Below are positions 22,037-32,599 of a stretch of 64,000 nt of DNA, piece by piece. Numbering within the stretch: the first letter of the stretch is position 1; each line of letters begins with the position of its first letter. This DNA comes from Diphasiastrum complanatum. Lineage: Eukaryota; Streptophyta; Lycopodiopsida; Lycopodiales; Lycopodiaceae. Under the pieces are notes generated by a model that was not told the origin of the DNA, did not search any database, and saw only the letters and a list, made by a program, of their open reading frames with translations. The translations under genes were made by a program, and so were the position numbers. Location of the stretch: positions 23,813,005-23,877,004 of the forward strand of contig CM055092.1 in the NCBI GenBank assembly GCA_029204225.1. Reading direction: 5' to 3'.

Positions 22037-22435
22037 GGTTTAGGGGTAAGAGGCAAGTGTTCAGGGTTTAAGGATTAGGATATAGGATTTAGGGTTTAGG
22101 GTACAAGGTTTAGTGTACAAAATTTAGGGTCCAAGGTATAGGGTTTAGGGTATGGGATTTATGATTTAGGGTTTAGTGGCCAGGGTTTAGGGTTTACGGT
22201 ACAGTGTTTAGGGTTTAGTGTTTAAGATTTATGGTTGAGGATATAGTGTCCAATGCTTAGGGTTTAGAGTTTAGGGTTTAAGGTATAGAATTTAGGGTAC
22301 AACGTTTAGGTTCCAAGGTATAGGATATACGGTATGAGATTTAGGGTCCAAGATCCTTGCTTTATACTTTTGGTTTAGGGTTTAAGGTCTAGGATTTAGG
22401 GTATGGGATTTTAGGGTATGGGGTTTAGGGTCACT
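22037..22435 (+). repeat. Degenerate TTTAGGG telomere-like tract
   Basis: About 400 bases made of variants of TTTAGGG (GGTTTAGGG, GATTTAGGG, GGTATAGGG, GGTCCAAGG and others), with few perfect tandem units. This is the plant telomere motif in an internal, decayed array. The same array with small changes is at 27724-28108. Confidence 0.85.
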
Positions 22436-23630
22436 GTATGGACATTGAGCAGAGATTACAATACATTACTATTTGATAACATTAAATGCAATTGATCACC
22501 TGAACAAAAAAAATTTCTTTGGTTTTTAAGAAGTCAACACTCTTGCATTATATCTAAAGTCGGGTTTTGCGAAACATTGTCGGTTCCATTCCTACACTAT
22601 GTCGGTTTTCTCGAGCACTTAAAATAGGAAGATAGGTAAATGAACCTTATAATAACTCAAAAAAAAATTGGGATTCTAACAAATAACTATTTTTGAAAAA
22701 AGACAAAATTAAGAATTTTTTCGCAGGCCTTAAAATAGTTCTTGGGACACTTTAGGTAACAAGAGGTTTATACCAAAGCTGGGATAGATTCTTGCAAATT
22801 TCGATATTTTGGTTCCTTGTCACGACTTTTTGGAAGAGTAGATGGGAGTAGGTGATAGTATCAAGAATTGTACCTGCATCTTTTGTCTCATTGGGTGTGT
22901 GGTTGATCCTTCCTCACCCTCCTTGTCCTCCTCCTGCTCTTGCTTTAGCTATCTCCATTTTCTCTTGCTCTTTGTCATTGCTCTTCTTGCAGCTCCTCTT
23001 AGTCATTGCTATGCTCTTTGCATAGTGAAATTATAAGCTCATTAAGAGAACTACATCTCTATTTGTGTTTGTGGTTGGATCCTAGATAATGCCATTTTGT
23101 TGTGATGTCTATGTAGGTGACAAAAGGGAAGATGGAGGATGGAGGTATTGGATATAAGGTAATCTCTATCTCCGTCTCTTTTCTCTCACTCTCACAAGCA
23201 CATTCTAGTCTTCATTTCATTGTGTTAATAGCTCTGGTTTGATTGACTTCACATTATTTTGTAGGTATTGGACAATGAATAGGAGGTGGCGGATCCACAA
23301 ATACTAGAGCAAAACAAAAGTCGGAAAGGCCATCGAAATAGGCCAATCTATCCCATTTACTATACCAACGTCTGCTTCAATGGCCATTTGCACTTTTTTT
23401 TTTCAACTACAGTTTTCTGTTTTTTTTGCATTCTTGATGTAGGTCCACATTTTTTGTTGTGGATCTAGATCCATGGGAGTCAAAATGGGCCGATCTACTG
23501 TGCTACATATTCTGAAGGCTGTTTCAAAGTGTATTCTAACAGCAGTGTAGAGCATTGCATTACATTGTGGAGATATCAGCTTTGCATTGCATATCAGCTT
23601 TGTAAATGTTGATCTATGCATAATTAATGT
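22436..23630 (+). other. Repeated segment with splice-like signals, no clear gene
   Basis: This stretch is repeated at 28109-29300. The plus strand holds a CT-rich low-complexity frame (22842-23036), and then exon-like pieces. One ends GGATATAAG|GTAATCT near 23158 and another starts after TTTTGTAG near 23264, continuing as DPQILEQNKSRKGHRNRP. They could belong to a second gene of the transposon, divergent from the transposase, but no family is recognisable. Confidence 0.3.
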
Positions 23631-24615
23631 GATTTGTGTAGATGTAGCTAGTGTCTTAAGTGGACCTGGTTTTTTTTAAAATTGTTTTGTAAAGTCTACA
23701 TTGTTGTATGAATTTTTATTGTGGTAACTTAAGTAAGAATGACAATATTTATGTTTTGCAGGTCTGTATGCTGATTTTTTCTCCTAGACACCATCCAAGC
23801 AGTTGAGCAACACATTTAGTAAAATCCAGGTACTTACAAGGTCGATACAGACCTCGAAATGCATGCTTCTGTTTTAAACAGTATTTCATTGTCTATTCCG
23901 AGGTCTATTTCATAAGTTTTGAGCTTTTCATAAACATATACCTAAATTTATTGATTATAGGGCATGCGTGAAGATTGCATAGTTGATCTTCAATGGACAT
24001 GAACTCCACATGTTGTGCTCTTAGAAATTTGTACAAGTATATCCTATTGTATGGCAAAATTAATGCCCAAAAGCATGTTCAAGTACTTGCATGCTTGCAC
24101 GGTTTGTGCCCAGCACACATTTTTAGATCCTGGAACTCATTGGCACATGAGCAAATGTCACACAAAATCAAATACATTGGATTGTGTTACATCATCTCTA
24201 ATGTTTATTAGCAAAATCTGAAGGATCTCAACGGGAAAAGGGCACACACTCGTCTTACACAGATTATGTAGAAATCATCGCTTCCAATTCTCGGGGTGTC
24301 TCAATCACCTCATACTCCCCTTCCAATGAAGGTTTCTAAGGCCTCCAAGAGTATGACAATGAGGATATCTACATGATTTCATAGAGTTAATGATTTTGAG
24401 CTCATTTACTAAGTTCATGTTCAACCGCTTCCTTGTAGTCCATTCGTGGATCTTGACAAGCTTATTCAATCTTCATTCAATTCCAGAGGAGCACAATATC
24501 ATGTGCCATTTGGACACTCATTAGAGTATTTGAGCACCACCATAATGAAATTCCCTAGTAACCAAATCATCAATTTTAATAAGTCTTTTTCCTTCTCTTT
24601 ATTCTCAAACTTGTC
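23631..24615. other. No clear gene; one segment shared with 30.03-30.14 kb
   Basis: The segment 23690-23840 resembles 30030-30140, including a piece bounded by an AG acceptor and a GT donor in both (23762-23829 and 30066-30135). Lengths of 68 and 70 bases argue against a conserved reading frame. A small hairpin with GACCTCGAAAT/ATTCCGAGGTC arms is at 23850-23905. Nothing else is identifiable. Confidence 0.4.
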
Positions 24616-24752
24616 TACCTGAATCTCGGGTTGACCTTCATCACCGTAATTAGCTAATCCTACGTTGACTAATGGTAACTTTGCTTCTTCTTTTTATTAC
24701 TTTGCAAAAATTGCTTAATTTTTTTCTTGTAATATTGATTATCATCTAATAA

Positions 24753-25310
24753 CTATTTAAAAGTTATATTGGGCATTCTAGAGACAAGGTCTTCTACTAT
24801 ATCATAAGAATGGTTTCTAAGTGATGATGGATCTCTAGATATCTCGTTACTTATGACTGGATCTGAAAATGTTACTTTTTTAACTTTTCTAGTTTCTTCG
24901 TCTAAAAGCTCTTTAGCTTTTGAACTAATATCAACATCATAATGTTTTTCAGTAGGCCTATCAAGGTCTAATTCTTTACGATTAGGAATCATACTGACTG
25001 TTCTACGACCTCCACTTTTTGTGTCACATTTTTCATGTTTTTTGCAGATTTCGTCCTAGTTTCTTCTTATCTTTAAGAGTTAAAGAGTCTTTACTACTTC
25101 TAGTAGTTACTTTATTTATCTCTACATCTAAATCTAGCCATTGATGGTCTTGATCTAATGTTTCAGACTCTACTTCTATCCTCTGAATTATCATGTCAGT
25201 GTTAGTTTTAGATGGTCGAGAGTCATCCTCTCTAGGTGAGTTTACAAACCTTGGTTTAGACCGCGGTTGTTGTGGCTGAGGACATTCAGCAATGACATGC
25301 CCTTCACTTT
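24753..25310 (-). pseudogene. Second copy of the gypsy gag-to-protease linker
   Basis: The frame 24753-24992 encodes the same 79 residues as 5108-5347. Upstream on the minus strand the zinc-knuckle tail reads GHVIAECPQPQQ, keeping the His that copy 1 has lost. The homology with the gypsy element begins only at 24616, so protease and the rest of pol are absent. This block exists because it was duplicated with the adjacent DUF7869-like gene. Confidence 0.7.
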
Positions 25311-25343
25311 TCAGTTAGCGCAGAGCGGCACATGAACCATTAA

Positions 25344-26680
25344 GTGAGTGCTTTACGTAACAAATCCGATGATTGCAATACAACAATATCAAGTAACTAT
25401 AACTCGGATATCTTGACAGAAATCGAAGATATTTCTCAAGGTCGTAATATGTCAAGATCAAGTAACTATAACTGGGATATCTTGACAGTAATTGAAGATA
25501 TTTTTCATGATCGCAATATGTCAAGAACAAGTAGCTATAATTCGGATATCTTGACAGATGTTGAGGATGTGGTCACTTGCACTAATATATCTGCATTAGT
25601 ATATAACTTGAATATTCTTACAAGTGTGGAGGATGTTGGAGAGGCTCTTGATAGCAACAAAAATAAAAGACGTCATTATGAAATCAGCATTCAAACAAAG
25701 CGTACACCGAAATGGTCAATTTTTGCAAGTGCAAATGCATCCACTTGACGTAATTCAGATTTTTTGGAATTTGATTTTGATGAACATGATTACACAGGCA
25801 ACATATTACATGATGTTAATATGACAAACGATCTTGCAAAATTAAGATGGTCACTAGCAGATGAACTTTTGGAAGATCTACAAAGAGATCCTCAAGTAGA
25901 TTCAACATCCTTTAGAACTACTCATAGTCTCAAAAGAAAATGTGTGCTTGCTTATGTTGCACCAAAAAAGACAGAATATGTTTTATCGTCAAAAAATATA
26001 AGGGAAACATTGATGCAACCATGTTGTGGTAAGTTGTGCATTCGACAAATTACCTACAAAGAATGTGAAGGCTTGCGACTAGGTGTGTGGAGAAAACAAG
26101 GAGCTGACAAGCATAATCAATTATTGCAGATGTTCAAATGTTTTTTCATAGATGAGAAAAGTCAGATGCAAAGTTTGATATTTTGGAAGAACCCAAATTG
26201 TGTTTCAAACCTACATTGGATGGTAAAGCTATCTACATAAAAGCATATCAGAATCTATTGGGAATCTCCCATGGAATGTTTTGACAAGTAATTGTTGAGG
26301 CACCTTATTCCATTGTCTACAAGTTTCATGGAAACACTGGCACATTCAAGCAACGTGGACATTCTTCGAAAGGGTTGGCCATAATGCATGGGATTTTGGA
26401 AAAGCATGCATTGACTCAACCACATCTGCAACATAAATCAAAAGATGGCGCTGTTATTTGCGAACATCATCTCCCACTCGACATGCATAAACATGACATC
26501 TTCAAAACTATAAACACAAAACTTAAAGACGCATGTATTTTTGAAGTTTCATGATCCACACTCTACAAGATGTGGAAACAAGAGTTTGGACATGTCAAGA
26601 CTCCAACAAGAAAAAGAATGTCCAAATGCAAAACATGTGACAACCTTAAAAATGCAATAGAGACAACTCCTGACATTAGG
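25344..26680 (+). pseudogene. DUF7869-type gene, copy 2, 3' truncated
   Basis: The N-terminal repeat region is open for 134 codons (25344-25748), without the stop that copy 1 has after the third repeat unit. The frame 25764-26240 carries the Cys-rich part (MQPCCGKLCIRQITYKEC). The frame beginning at 26570 carries FGHVKTPTRKRMSKCKTC and ends at the junction at 26680. The DUF7869 core with the ADNCW and GHTHED motifs is missing, replaced by the 9677-type filler and the 16381-type repeat. A chimeric frame runs on to 26797 across the junction. Confidence 0.65.
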
Positions 26681-26700
26681 GAGTATCGCTATCATATTAT

Positions 26701-26935
26701 AGTTTGGATTTCACAGAATAAAAACACGGATCTTTCCCGACACAACACTTCTGGAAGCTGTAAAGGGGTGGAGGGCACCCAAGGTGGTTTAATCTAGCCG
26801 TAGAAGGACGTGGAGGGTCGGGGGCCAGAGAAGAAGTTGTGTAGATGTAAAGAGAGCACCAAAGGAGCAGCCATAGCAGAAGCTTCAGAGTGAGAAAAGC
26901 ATTGGATGGAGGTCGGCACAGCTCGTGCGCGCCAA
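26701..26935. repeat. Second copy of the 16381 dispersed repeat
   Basis: Matches 16381-16615 with a single visible difference (C at 26886). It sits between the filler and the CACTA-derived block of the mosaic. Confidence 0.9.
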
Positions 26936-27215
26936 GTGCTACGAATGACACATCCTCTTGTATTGTGGCTCCTTGGGACATATATGAGTGCAAGTCAATG
27001 TGGGCATGCAAGGAAAGTGGTAGCTTTTGTGCGTTTGCACGTCTGAATGTTGTCGATTGCGGGGCAACATCTGGTCGAATTCTCTGATAGTCACGTGAAT
27101 GCGAGTCATCATCCTACACAAAGGAAGCACAACAATAGTAAAAAGGAACGGAATATTCTTACCAATCTTGAAGACCACCAAATACATACATGATAAGGGT
27201 GCATGCAATTTTTTT
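26936..27215 (-). pseudogene. Second copy of the CACTA transposase N-terminal exon
   Basis: On the minus strand this carries LHSYMSQGATIQEDVSF, the same segment as around 21290. It begins abruptly at the mosaic junction, so the catalytic part of TNP2 is absent. The upstream region, including the telomere-like tract, follows in the same order as in the longer copy. Confidence 0.75.
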
Positions 27216-27723
27216 TAGCAATGTAAAGTACTTTGAAAATCAGAACTCACCAAAGAACCAACTTCGGACAACACAAATAATGAGTCTCTCTCAATCTGTC
27301 CATACATGCGAACGTGTGATATAGTAATATGTCAGTCTCGTCATAGTGCATACATATATCGTGTACATGGGCATGGTATTCTCTAGTATACCCAGGCCTC
27401 TGATCCAATATGTGATGGTCCTACCTCGTCATCTGAAGGAGAAGTATGTAAACTTGTCATTTGCATCGGTTCACCTCGACAAGTAACAATGGATCAAACC
27501 AAAAATTAGAAAGCAATACATGTCATGAACAAATGGAAAACACTGAGTCGAATACAAGACATGTTTAGTAATTTTGAGTCTAGTACAAGTCTCATGAATT
27601 TCGTTTTACATGAGAAATTGAACCAACTTTTTTGACAAACATTGTTCAACCTAGTTTAGTTGTATGGAACTTACTTGGATAGTGCAAGGGTATTCTTGAT
27701 AACATCGTTCGTCAAGGTGATCG

Positions 27724-28108
27724 GTTTAGGGGTAAGAGGCAAGTGTTCAGGGTTTAAGGATTAGGATATAGGATTTAGGGTTTAGGGTACAAGGTTTAGT
27801 GTACAAAATTTAGGGTCCAAGGTATAGGGTTTAGGGTATGGGATTTATGATTTAGGGTTTAGTGGCCAGGGTTTAGGGTTTACGGTACAGTGTTTAGGGT
27901 TTAGTGTTTAAGATTTATGGTTGAGGATATAGTGTCCAATGCTTAGGGTTTAGAGTTTAGGGTTTAAGGTATAGGATTTAGGGTACAGGGTTTAGTGTCC
28001 AAGGTATAGGATATACGGTATGAGATTTAGGGTCCAAGATCCTTGGTTTATACTTTTGGTTCAGGGTTTAAGGTCTAGGATTTAGGGTATAGGATTTAGG
28101 GTCACTGT
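27724..28108 (+). repeat. Second degenerate TTTAGGG tract
   Basis: Nearly the same sequence as 22037-22435, with small differences and a short deletion near the right end. It was copied as part of the mosaic rather than arising separately. Confidence 0.85.
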
Positions 28109-29428
28109 ATGGACAGTGAGCAGAGATTAGAATACATCACTATTTGATAACATTAAATGCAATTGGTCACCTGAACAAAAAAATTCTCACAACAAAAAAA
28201 AATTCATTGGTTTTAAGAAGTCAACACTCTTGCATTATATCTCTGAAGTCGTTTTTTGCGAAACATTGTCGGTTCCATTCCTACACTATGTCGGTTTTCC
28301 CAAGCACTAAAAATAGGAAGATAGGTAAATGGACCTTATAATAACTCAAAAAAGAATTGGGATTCTAACAAATAACTATTTTTGAAAAAAGGCAAAATTA
28401 AGAATTTTTTCGCAGGCCTTAAAATAGTTCTTGGAACACTTTAGGTAACAAGAGGTTTATACCAAGGCTAGGATAGATTCTTGCAAATTTCGATATTTTG
28501 GTTCCTTGTCACGACTTTTTGGAAGAGTAGATGGGATTAGGTGATAGTATCAAGAATTGTACCTGCATCTTTTGTCTCATTGGGTGTGTGGTTCATCCTT
28601 CCTCACCCTCCTTGTCTTCCTCCTGCTCTTGCTTTAGCTATCTCCATTTTCTCTTGCTCTTTGTCATTGCTCTTCTTGCATTGCTCCTCTTAGTCATTGC
28701 TATGCTCACAAGCTCATTAAGAGAACTACATCTCTATTTGTGTTTGTGGTTGGATCCTAGATAATGCCATTTTGTTGTGATGTCTATGTAGGTGACAAAA
28801 GGGAAGATAGAGGATGGAGGTATTGGATATAAGGTAATCTCTATCGCCGTCTCTTTTCTCTCACTCTCACAAGCACATTCTAGTCTTCATTTCATTGTGC
28901 TAATAGCTCTGGTTTGATTGACTTCACATTATTTTGTAGGTATTGGACAATGAATAGGAGGCGGCGGATCCACAAATACTAGAGCAAAACAAAAGTCGGA
29001 AAGGCAATCGAAATAGGCCAATCTATCCCATTTACTATACCAACGTCTGCTTCAATGGCCATTTGCACTTTTTTTTTTCAACTACAGTTTTCTGTTTTTT
29101 TTGCATTCTTGATGTAGGTCCACATTTTTTGTTGTGGACCTAGATCCATGGGAGTCAAAATGGGCCGATCTATTGTGCTACCTATTCCAAAGGCTGTTTC
29201 AAAGTGTATTCTAACAGTAGTGTTGAGCCTTGCATTACATTGTGGAGATATCAGCTTTGCATTGCATATCAGCTTTGTAGATGTAGATCTATGCATAATA
29301 TGGTAGGAATTGAGGCCGGAATACATGATGTTGTTTTGAACAGTATACCAATGTCTATTCCGACCTCCCCTTAGATTTTTTTGGACCTTTCAAATGAAAT
29401 ATCTATGAATTTTATGATAGATTTTAAA

Positions 29429-29961
29429 GGGCTAAAAGCATGGTTTGGTGGTACAAAAAAAGAACCCATTTTTCATTGTACCTTTTGGTAATACATTTCA
29501 CTTTTTGGGAATTTTATTAATCATAATTGTTTTGAGTCCACATTAAAAATGACATAGCTTTTTAGTGGTAAGTCCAATTTCAATGGAGTTTAATGCATTA
29601 GAAAGTGCTTGACAAGTGCTTTCCAATGATATATTACATGACATACTTTTGAGCTTTGGCTAAAAAGTTATGGCAAGTCAAAAGTATGGGGATTTTATTA
29701 ATTATAACTTTTTGAGTCCATATTAAAAACGACATAACTATTTAGTGGTAAGTCCAATTTCAGCGGAGTTTGGTGCATTAGAAATCGCTTTCCAATGATA
29801 TAAAACATGACATACTTCCGAGGTACACTTAAAAAGTTATTGCAAGTCAAGGGTATTAGTTGAAAATAGTGCATAATAAATTTACAAAAGTGTATTTCTA
29901 CCCAAAAAAGGTAGTGTCCTTGAAAGTACATGTTGTACCACCAAACCATGCTTTTACCCAA
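29429..29961. mobile_element. MITE-like element with 24-bp perfect terminal inverted repeats
   Basis: TAAAAGCATGGTTTGGTGGT(ACAA) near 29433-29456 is matched in inverse by 29933-29956, and both ends are flanked by GGG/CCC. Inside are two tandem units of about 180 bases (29510-29695 and 29696-29870), each with ACATTAAAAA/GACATA and CCAATGATAT motifs. The corresponding place in the older copy (near 23630) has no such insert. There is no coding capacity, and it would need a transposase in trans. The flanks suggest a 3-base AAA duplication, which is only weakly supported. Confidence 0.75.
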
Positions 29962-30559
29962 AGCTTAGGTGTTTTATTTCAACAGAATCTTCAATTGTGA
30001 TGAGTACTATTTTTTCCCCATGAGACAATAGTTGTATGAGTTTTTGTTATGGTTTTGTTTTGCAGGGTTGTATGTCAAATTTTTGGCTCAAACACCATCC
30101 AAGCAGCTGATTAACACAATTAGTAGTAGATTCAGGTACCTGTACATTTTTGTAGCAGTTTGTCTCCTATTTTTTGTTGTAGATCCACATTTTGTAGTGT
30201 AGGACGACATTCAATTTTATTTAAATTAGGATTTACGAAAATAGATCTACATATTTTAGAAAAAAATCTCTACTTTTATCGATAAATTTGTTGATAATGG
30301 GTAGATCAGTTGGGGTGAGAATCAGTGGAGGTCGGAACAGACTGCAGAATATGTGGATTTGTTTAAGTCAGTATATCGTTTTGAGGTGCATTCCGACCTC
30401 TGCAGGTAAATTTTTACATTTAAAAAACAGATATCTGATAAACATTAACAAGTTGTGCCTGAACAATGCTAGATTATTACTTTCTCAGCTGATATATCAA
30501 GATTAGCCAAATTCCCACCCCAGCTAATACATCAAAATGAACAAAATGTGACTCAACAA
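29962..30559. other. No gene seen; two copies of a small hairpin motif nearby
   Basis: Apart from the segment shared with 23690-23840, the stretch contains a hairpin with GAGGTCGGAA/ATTCCGACCTC arms at 30328-30400. A related one is at 29312-29368. No coding feature is supported. Confidence 0.4.
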
Positions 30560-31020
30560 TACAACATTTTTTAGAATCTCTCACCACATTGAAGCCTTAT
30601 TCCTCCCTTCTTGAATACGTTTGTCCTTGATTTCAAGGACTTCTTAGAAAACGTTTTTATGAAGCGGCTAGCAAATCCATAGTTGGCCTAAGAAAACAAT
30701 TGATTCCCACTCTAAACAATTGGCATAGTCTAATGCTTTAATCTTTGACCGTTATGGCACTTCAAGTATAGTTTGGCCAATAGATAGTGAGCGATAGGAT
30801 GAGTGCCACAAAGTTCTTCACCATGAAAAATGATTCAAAGTTTCAATAATCTTTTGAAACATGTTTACCACCATTATTTGATCTTATTGGCTTGATAGTA
30901 GTATACTTTGCTTTTTAGAAAATATATACAAGCTCAGTCCAACAAATTCATCAATAAAGTTTAGTCTCACTCGAGTAGAGACTTAGGAAGCAATCTTTCT
31001 AATAAAATCACTTTAGCACA
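30560..31020 (-). pseudogene. Highly decayed copia integrase fragment
   Basis: Minus-strand translation of about 31000-30700 gives FIDEFVGLSLYIF, then in a shifted frame IKPIRSNNGGKHVSKDY, then GTHPIAHYL. These follow the copia integrase core pattern (FIDDFSR..., RSDNGGE...F). Several stops and frameshifts are present. No LTR could be linked to it. Confidence 0.5.
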
Positions 31021-31094
31021 TTACATGAGATCCACCATCAAATGGATAAAAAGAAACGCTCAAATGCAAAGAGCCTCAAGTTTTGCCATTCAGG

Positions 31095-31102
31095 TATTAT
31101 GA

Positions 31103-31142
<40 letters not shown>

Positions 31143-31636
31143 CGAGAGAGAGAGAGAGAGGAAGGTGTGTAGCCTTTTATTTTCCTCCATTAAAGACATG
31201 GTTAAAATGTTTCTTGTTGGACAATAAGTTCCACAAGAAAACCAAATGCCATAGGGAGGGATCATGTGGTGACATTTTGGAATAGGATATAATCATACAG
31301 TTTGGGAGTTTTGTTTAGTGCTATATAATGTTATCTTTTGGTTTTCTCTTTGTGTTTGTTTAGGGTGTGTGTGTGTGTGTGTGTGCATGTGCATGTAAGT
31401 ATGATGCCATTTTATGTTTCATGCTTACTAGTTCATGCTACTCTAATTCGTAGTATCTTAATTTACATTCCATGCTTATTAGTTCATGTTACTCTAATTC
31501 ATAGTATTGTAATTCATGTTTCATGCTTACTAGATCATGCTACTCTAATTCGTAGTACCTTAATTTATTCATGCTATTTTAATTTGTAGTATCTTAATAA
31601 ATGTGCTATATATTAGTTATGTTTCATGCCAGAGAG

Positions 31637-31673
<37 letters not shown>

Positions 31674-32580
31674 ATGAAAGCGTTAAAAGTAACTCTTACT
31701 TTCTTCTGTTAAAGGCGTGGATCAAATATTTTATTGTTGGAAGATAAGTTTCACAAGAAAGCCCAAACATCGTAGGGAGGGAGCATGTGGTGACATTCTG
31801 GAATAGGATATAATCGTACGGTTCGGGAGTTTTGATTAGCACTCTATAATGTTTTTTATTTATTTTTTAAGTCTTCGTGTGTGTTTAGGGTGTGTGTGTG
31901 TGTGTCTATAAATATGATGCCATTAGTTTATGTTTCATGCTTACTAGTTCATGCTACTCTAATTCATAGTATCAATTAAGATACTACAAATTGAAGTAGC
32001 ATGAATAAATTAAGGTACTACACGAGAAAGCCCACAAGCCATAGGGAGGGAGCACGTGGTGACAATCTAGAATAGGATATAATTATATAGTTCGGGAGTT
32101 TTGATTAGCACTCTATAATGTTCTTTTTTTTTTCTCTTCGTGTGTGTTTAGATTGTGTGTGTGTGTGTGTGTGTAAGTATAATGCCATTAGTTATGTTTC
32201 ATGCTTACTAGTGCACGCTACTCTTATTCGTAGTATCTTAATTTATGTTCCATGTCTGTAGTATCTTAATTTATGTATTATATATTAGTTATGTTTCATG
32301 CCTGAGAGAGAGAGAGAGAGAGAGAGAGAGATCATAAAAGAGTTCAGGTAACCAACACTCCCAATTCTAGGAAGGTGTGTAGCCCTTGTTTTCTTCCATT
32401 AAAGGCATGGTTCAAATGTTTCTTGTTGGAAGATAAATTCCACATGAAAGCCCAAATGCCGCAAGGAGGGCGCATGCGGTGACATTCTAGAATAGGATAT
32501 AATCATATGGTTCGGGAGTTTTGATTAGAACTTTATAATATATTTTTTCTCTTCGTGTGTGTTTCTAACTCGTTTACTTT
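31095..32580 (+). repeat. Compound tandem array with (TA)n, (GA)n and (GT)n tracts
   Basis: A unit of 270-490 bases is repeated about four times, starting near 31141, 31631, 32030 and 32299. Most units carry a (GA)n tract, a conserved GAAGGTGTGTAGCC-like or CACAAGAAAGCCC segment, GGAATAGGATATAATC, CGGGAGTTTTGATTAG and a (GT)n tract. A pure (TA)n run is at 31105-31140. Repeated short ATGCTACTCTAATTCGTAGT motifs fill the gaps. No protein is predicted. Confidence 0.8.
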
Positions 32581-32599
32581 TTCTTAGTTGACAATGCTT

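Larger units (their letters stand above)
24616..29300 (+). repeat. Condensed mosaic copy of 5.0-23.6 kb in four collinear blocks
   Basis: Read left to right, 24616-26680 matches 4971-7032; 26681-26701 matches 9677-9697; 26701-26935 matches 16381-16615; and 26936-29300 matches 21251 to about 23630. Order and orientation are kept throughout. The skipped intervals are about 2.6, 6.7 and 4.6 kb, and the last includes the expansin. Junctions show 0-1 base overlap and no GT-AG ends. It is either a deletion derivative of the longer tract or a product of template switching. Confidence 0.85.

Noticed and set aside
22037-22435. True chromosome end
   Set aside because: Units are too degenerate, the tract is internal, and the same tract is duplicated 5.7 kb away with its flanks.
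25389-25633. CRISPR-like array
   Set aside because: The 69-bp units are contiguous without unique spacers and are coding repeats in a plant genome.
24616-29300. Processed (spliced) retrocopy of a long transcript
   Set aside because: The skipped intervals do not begin with GT or end with AG at any of the three junctions, and no poly(A) tail is seen.
31042-31265. Short frames over the (TA)n/(GA)n region on both strands
   Set aside because: They encode only IYIYIY and ERERER runs from microsatellites.
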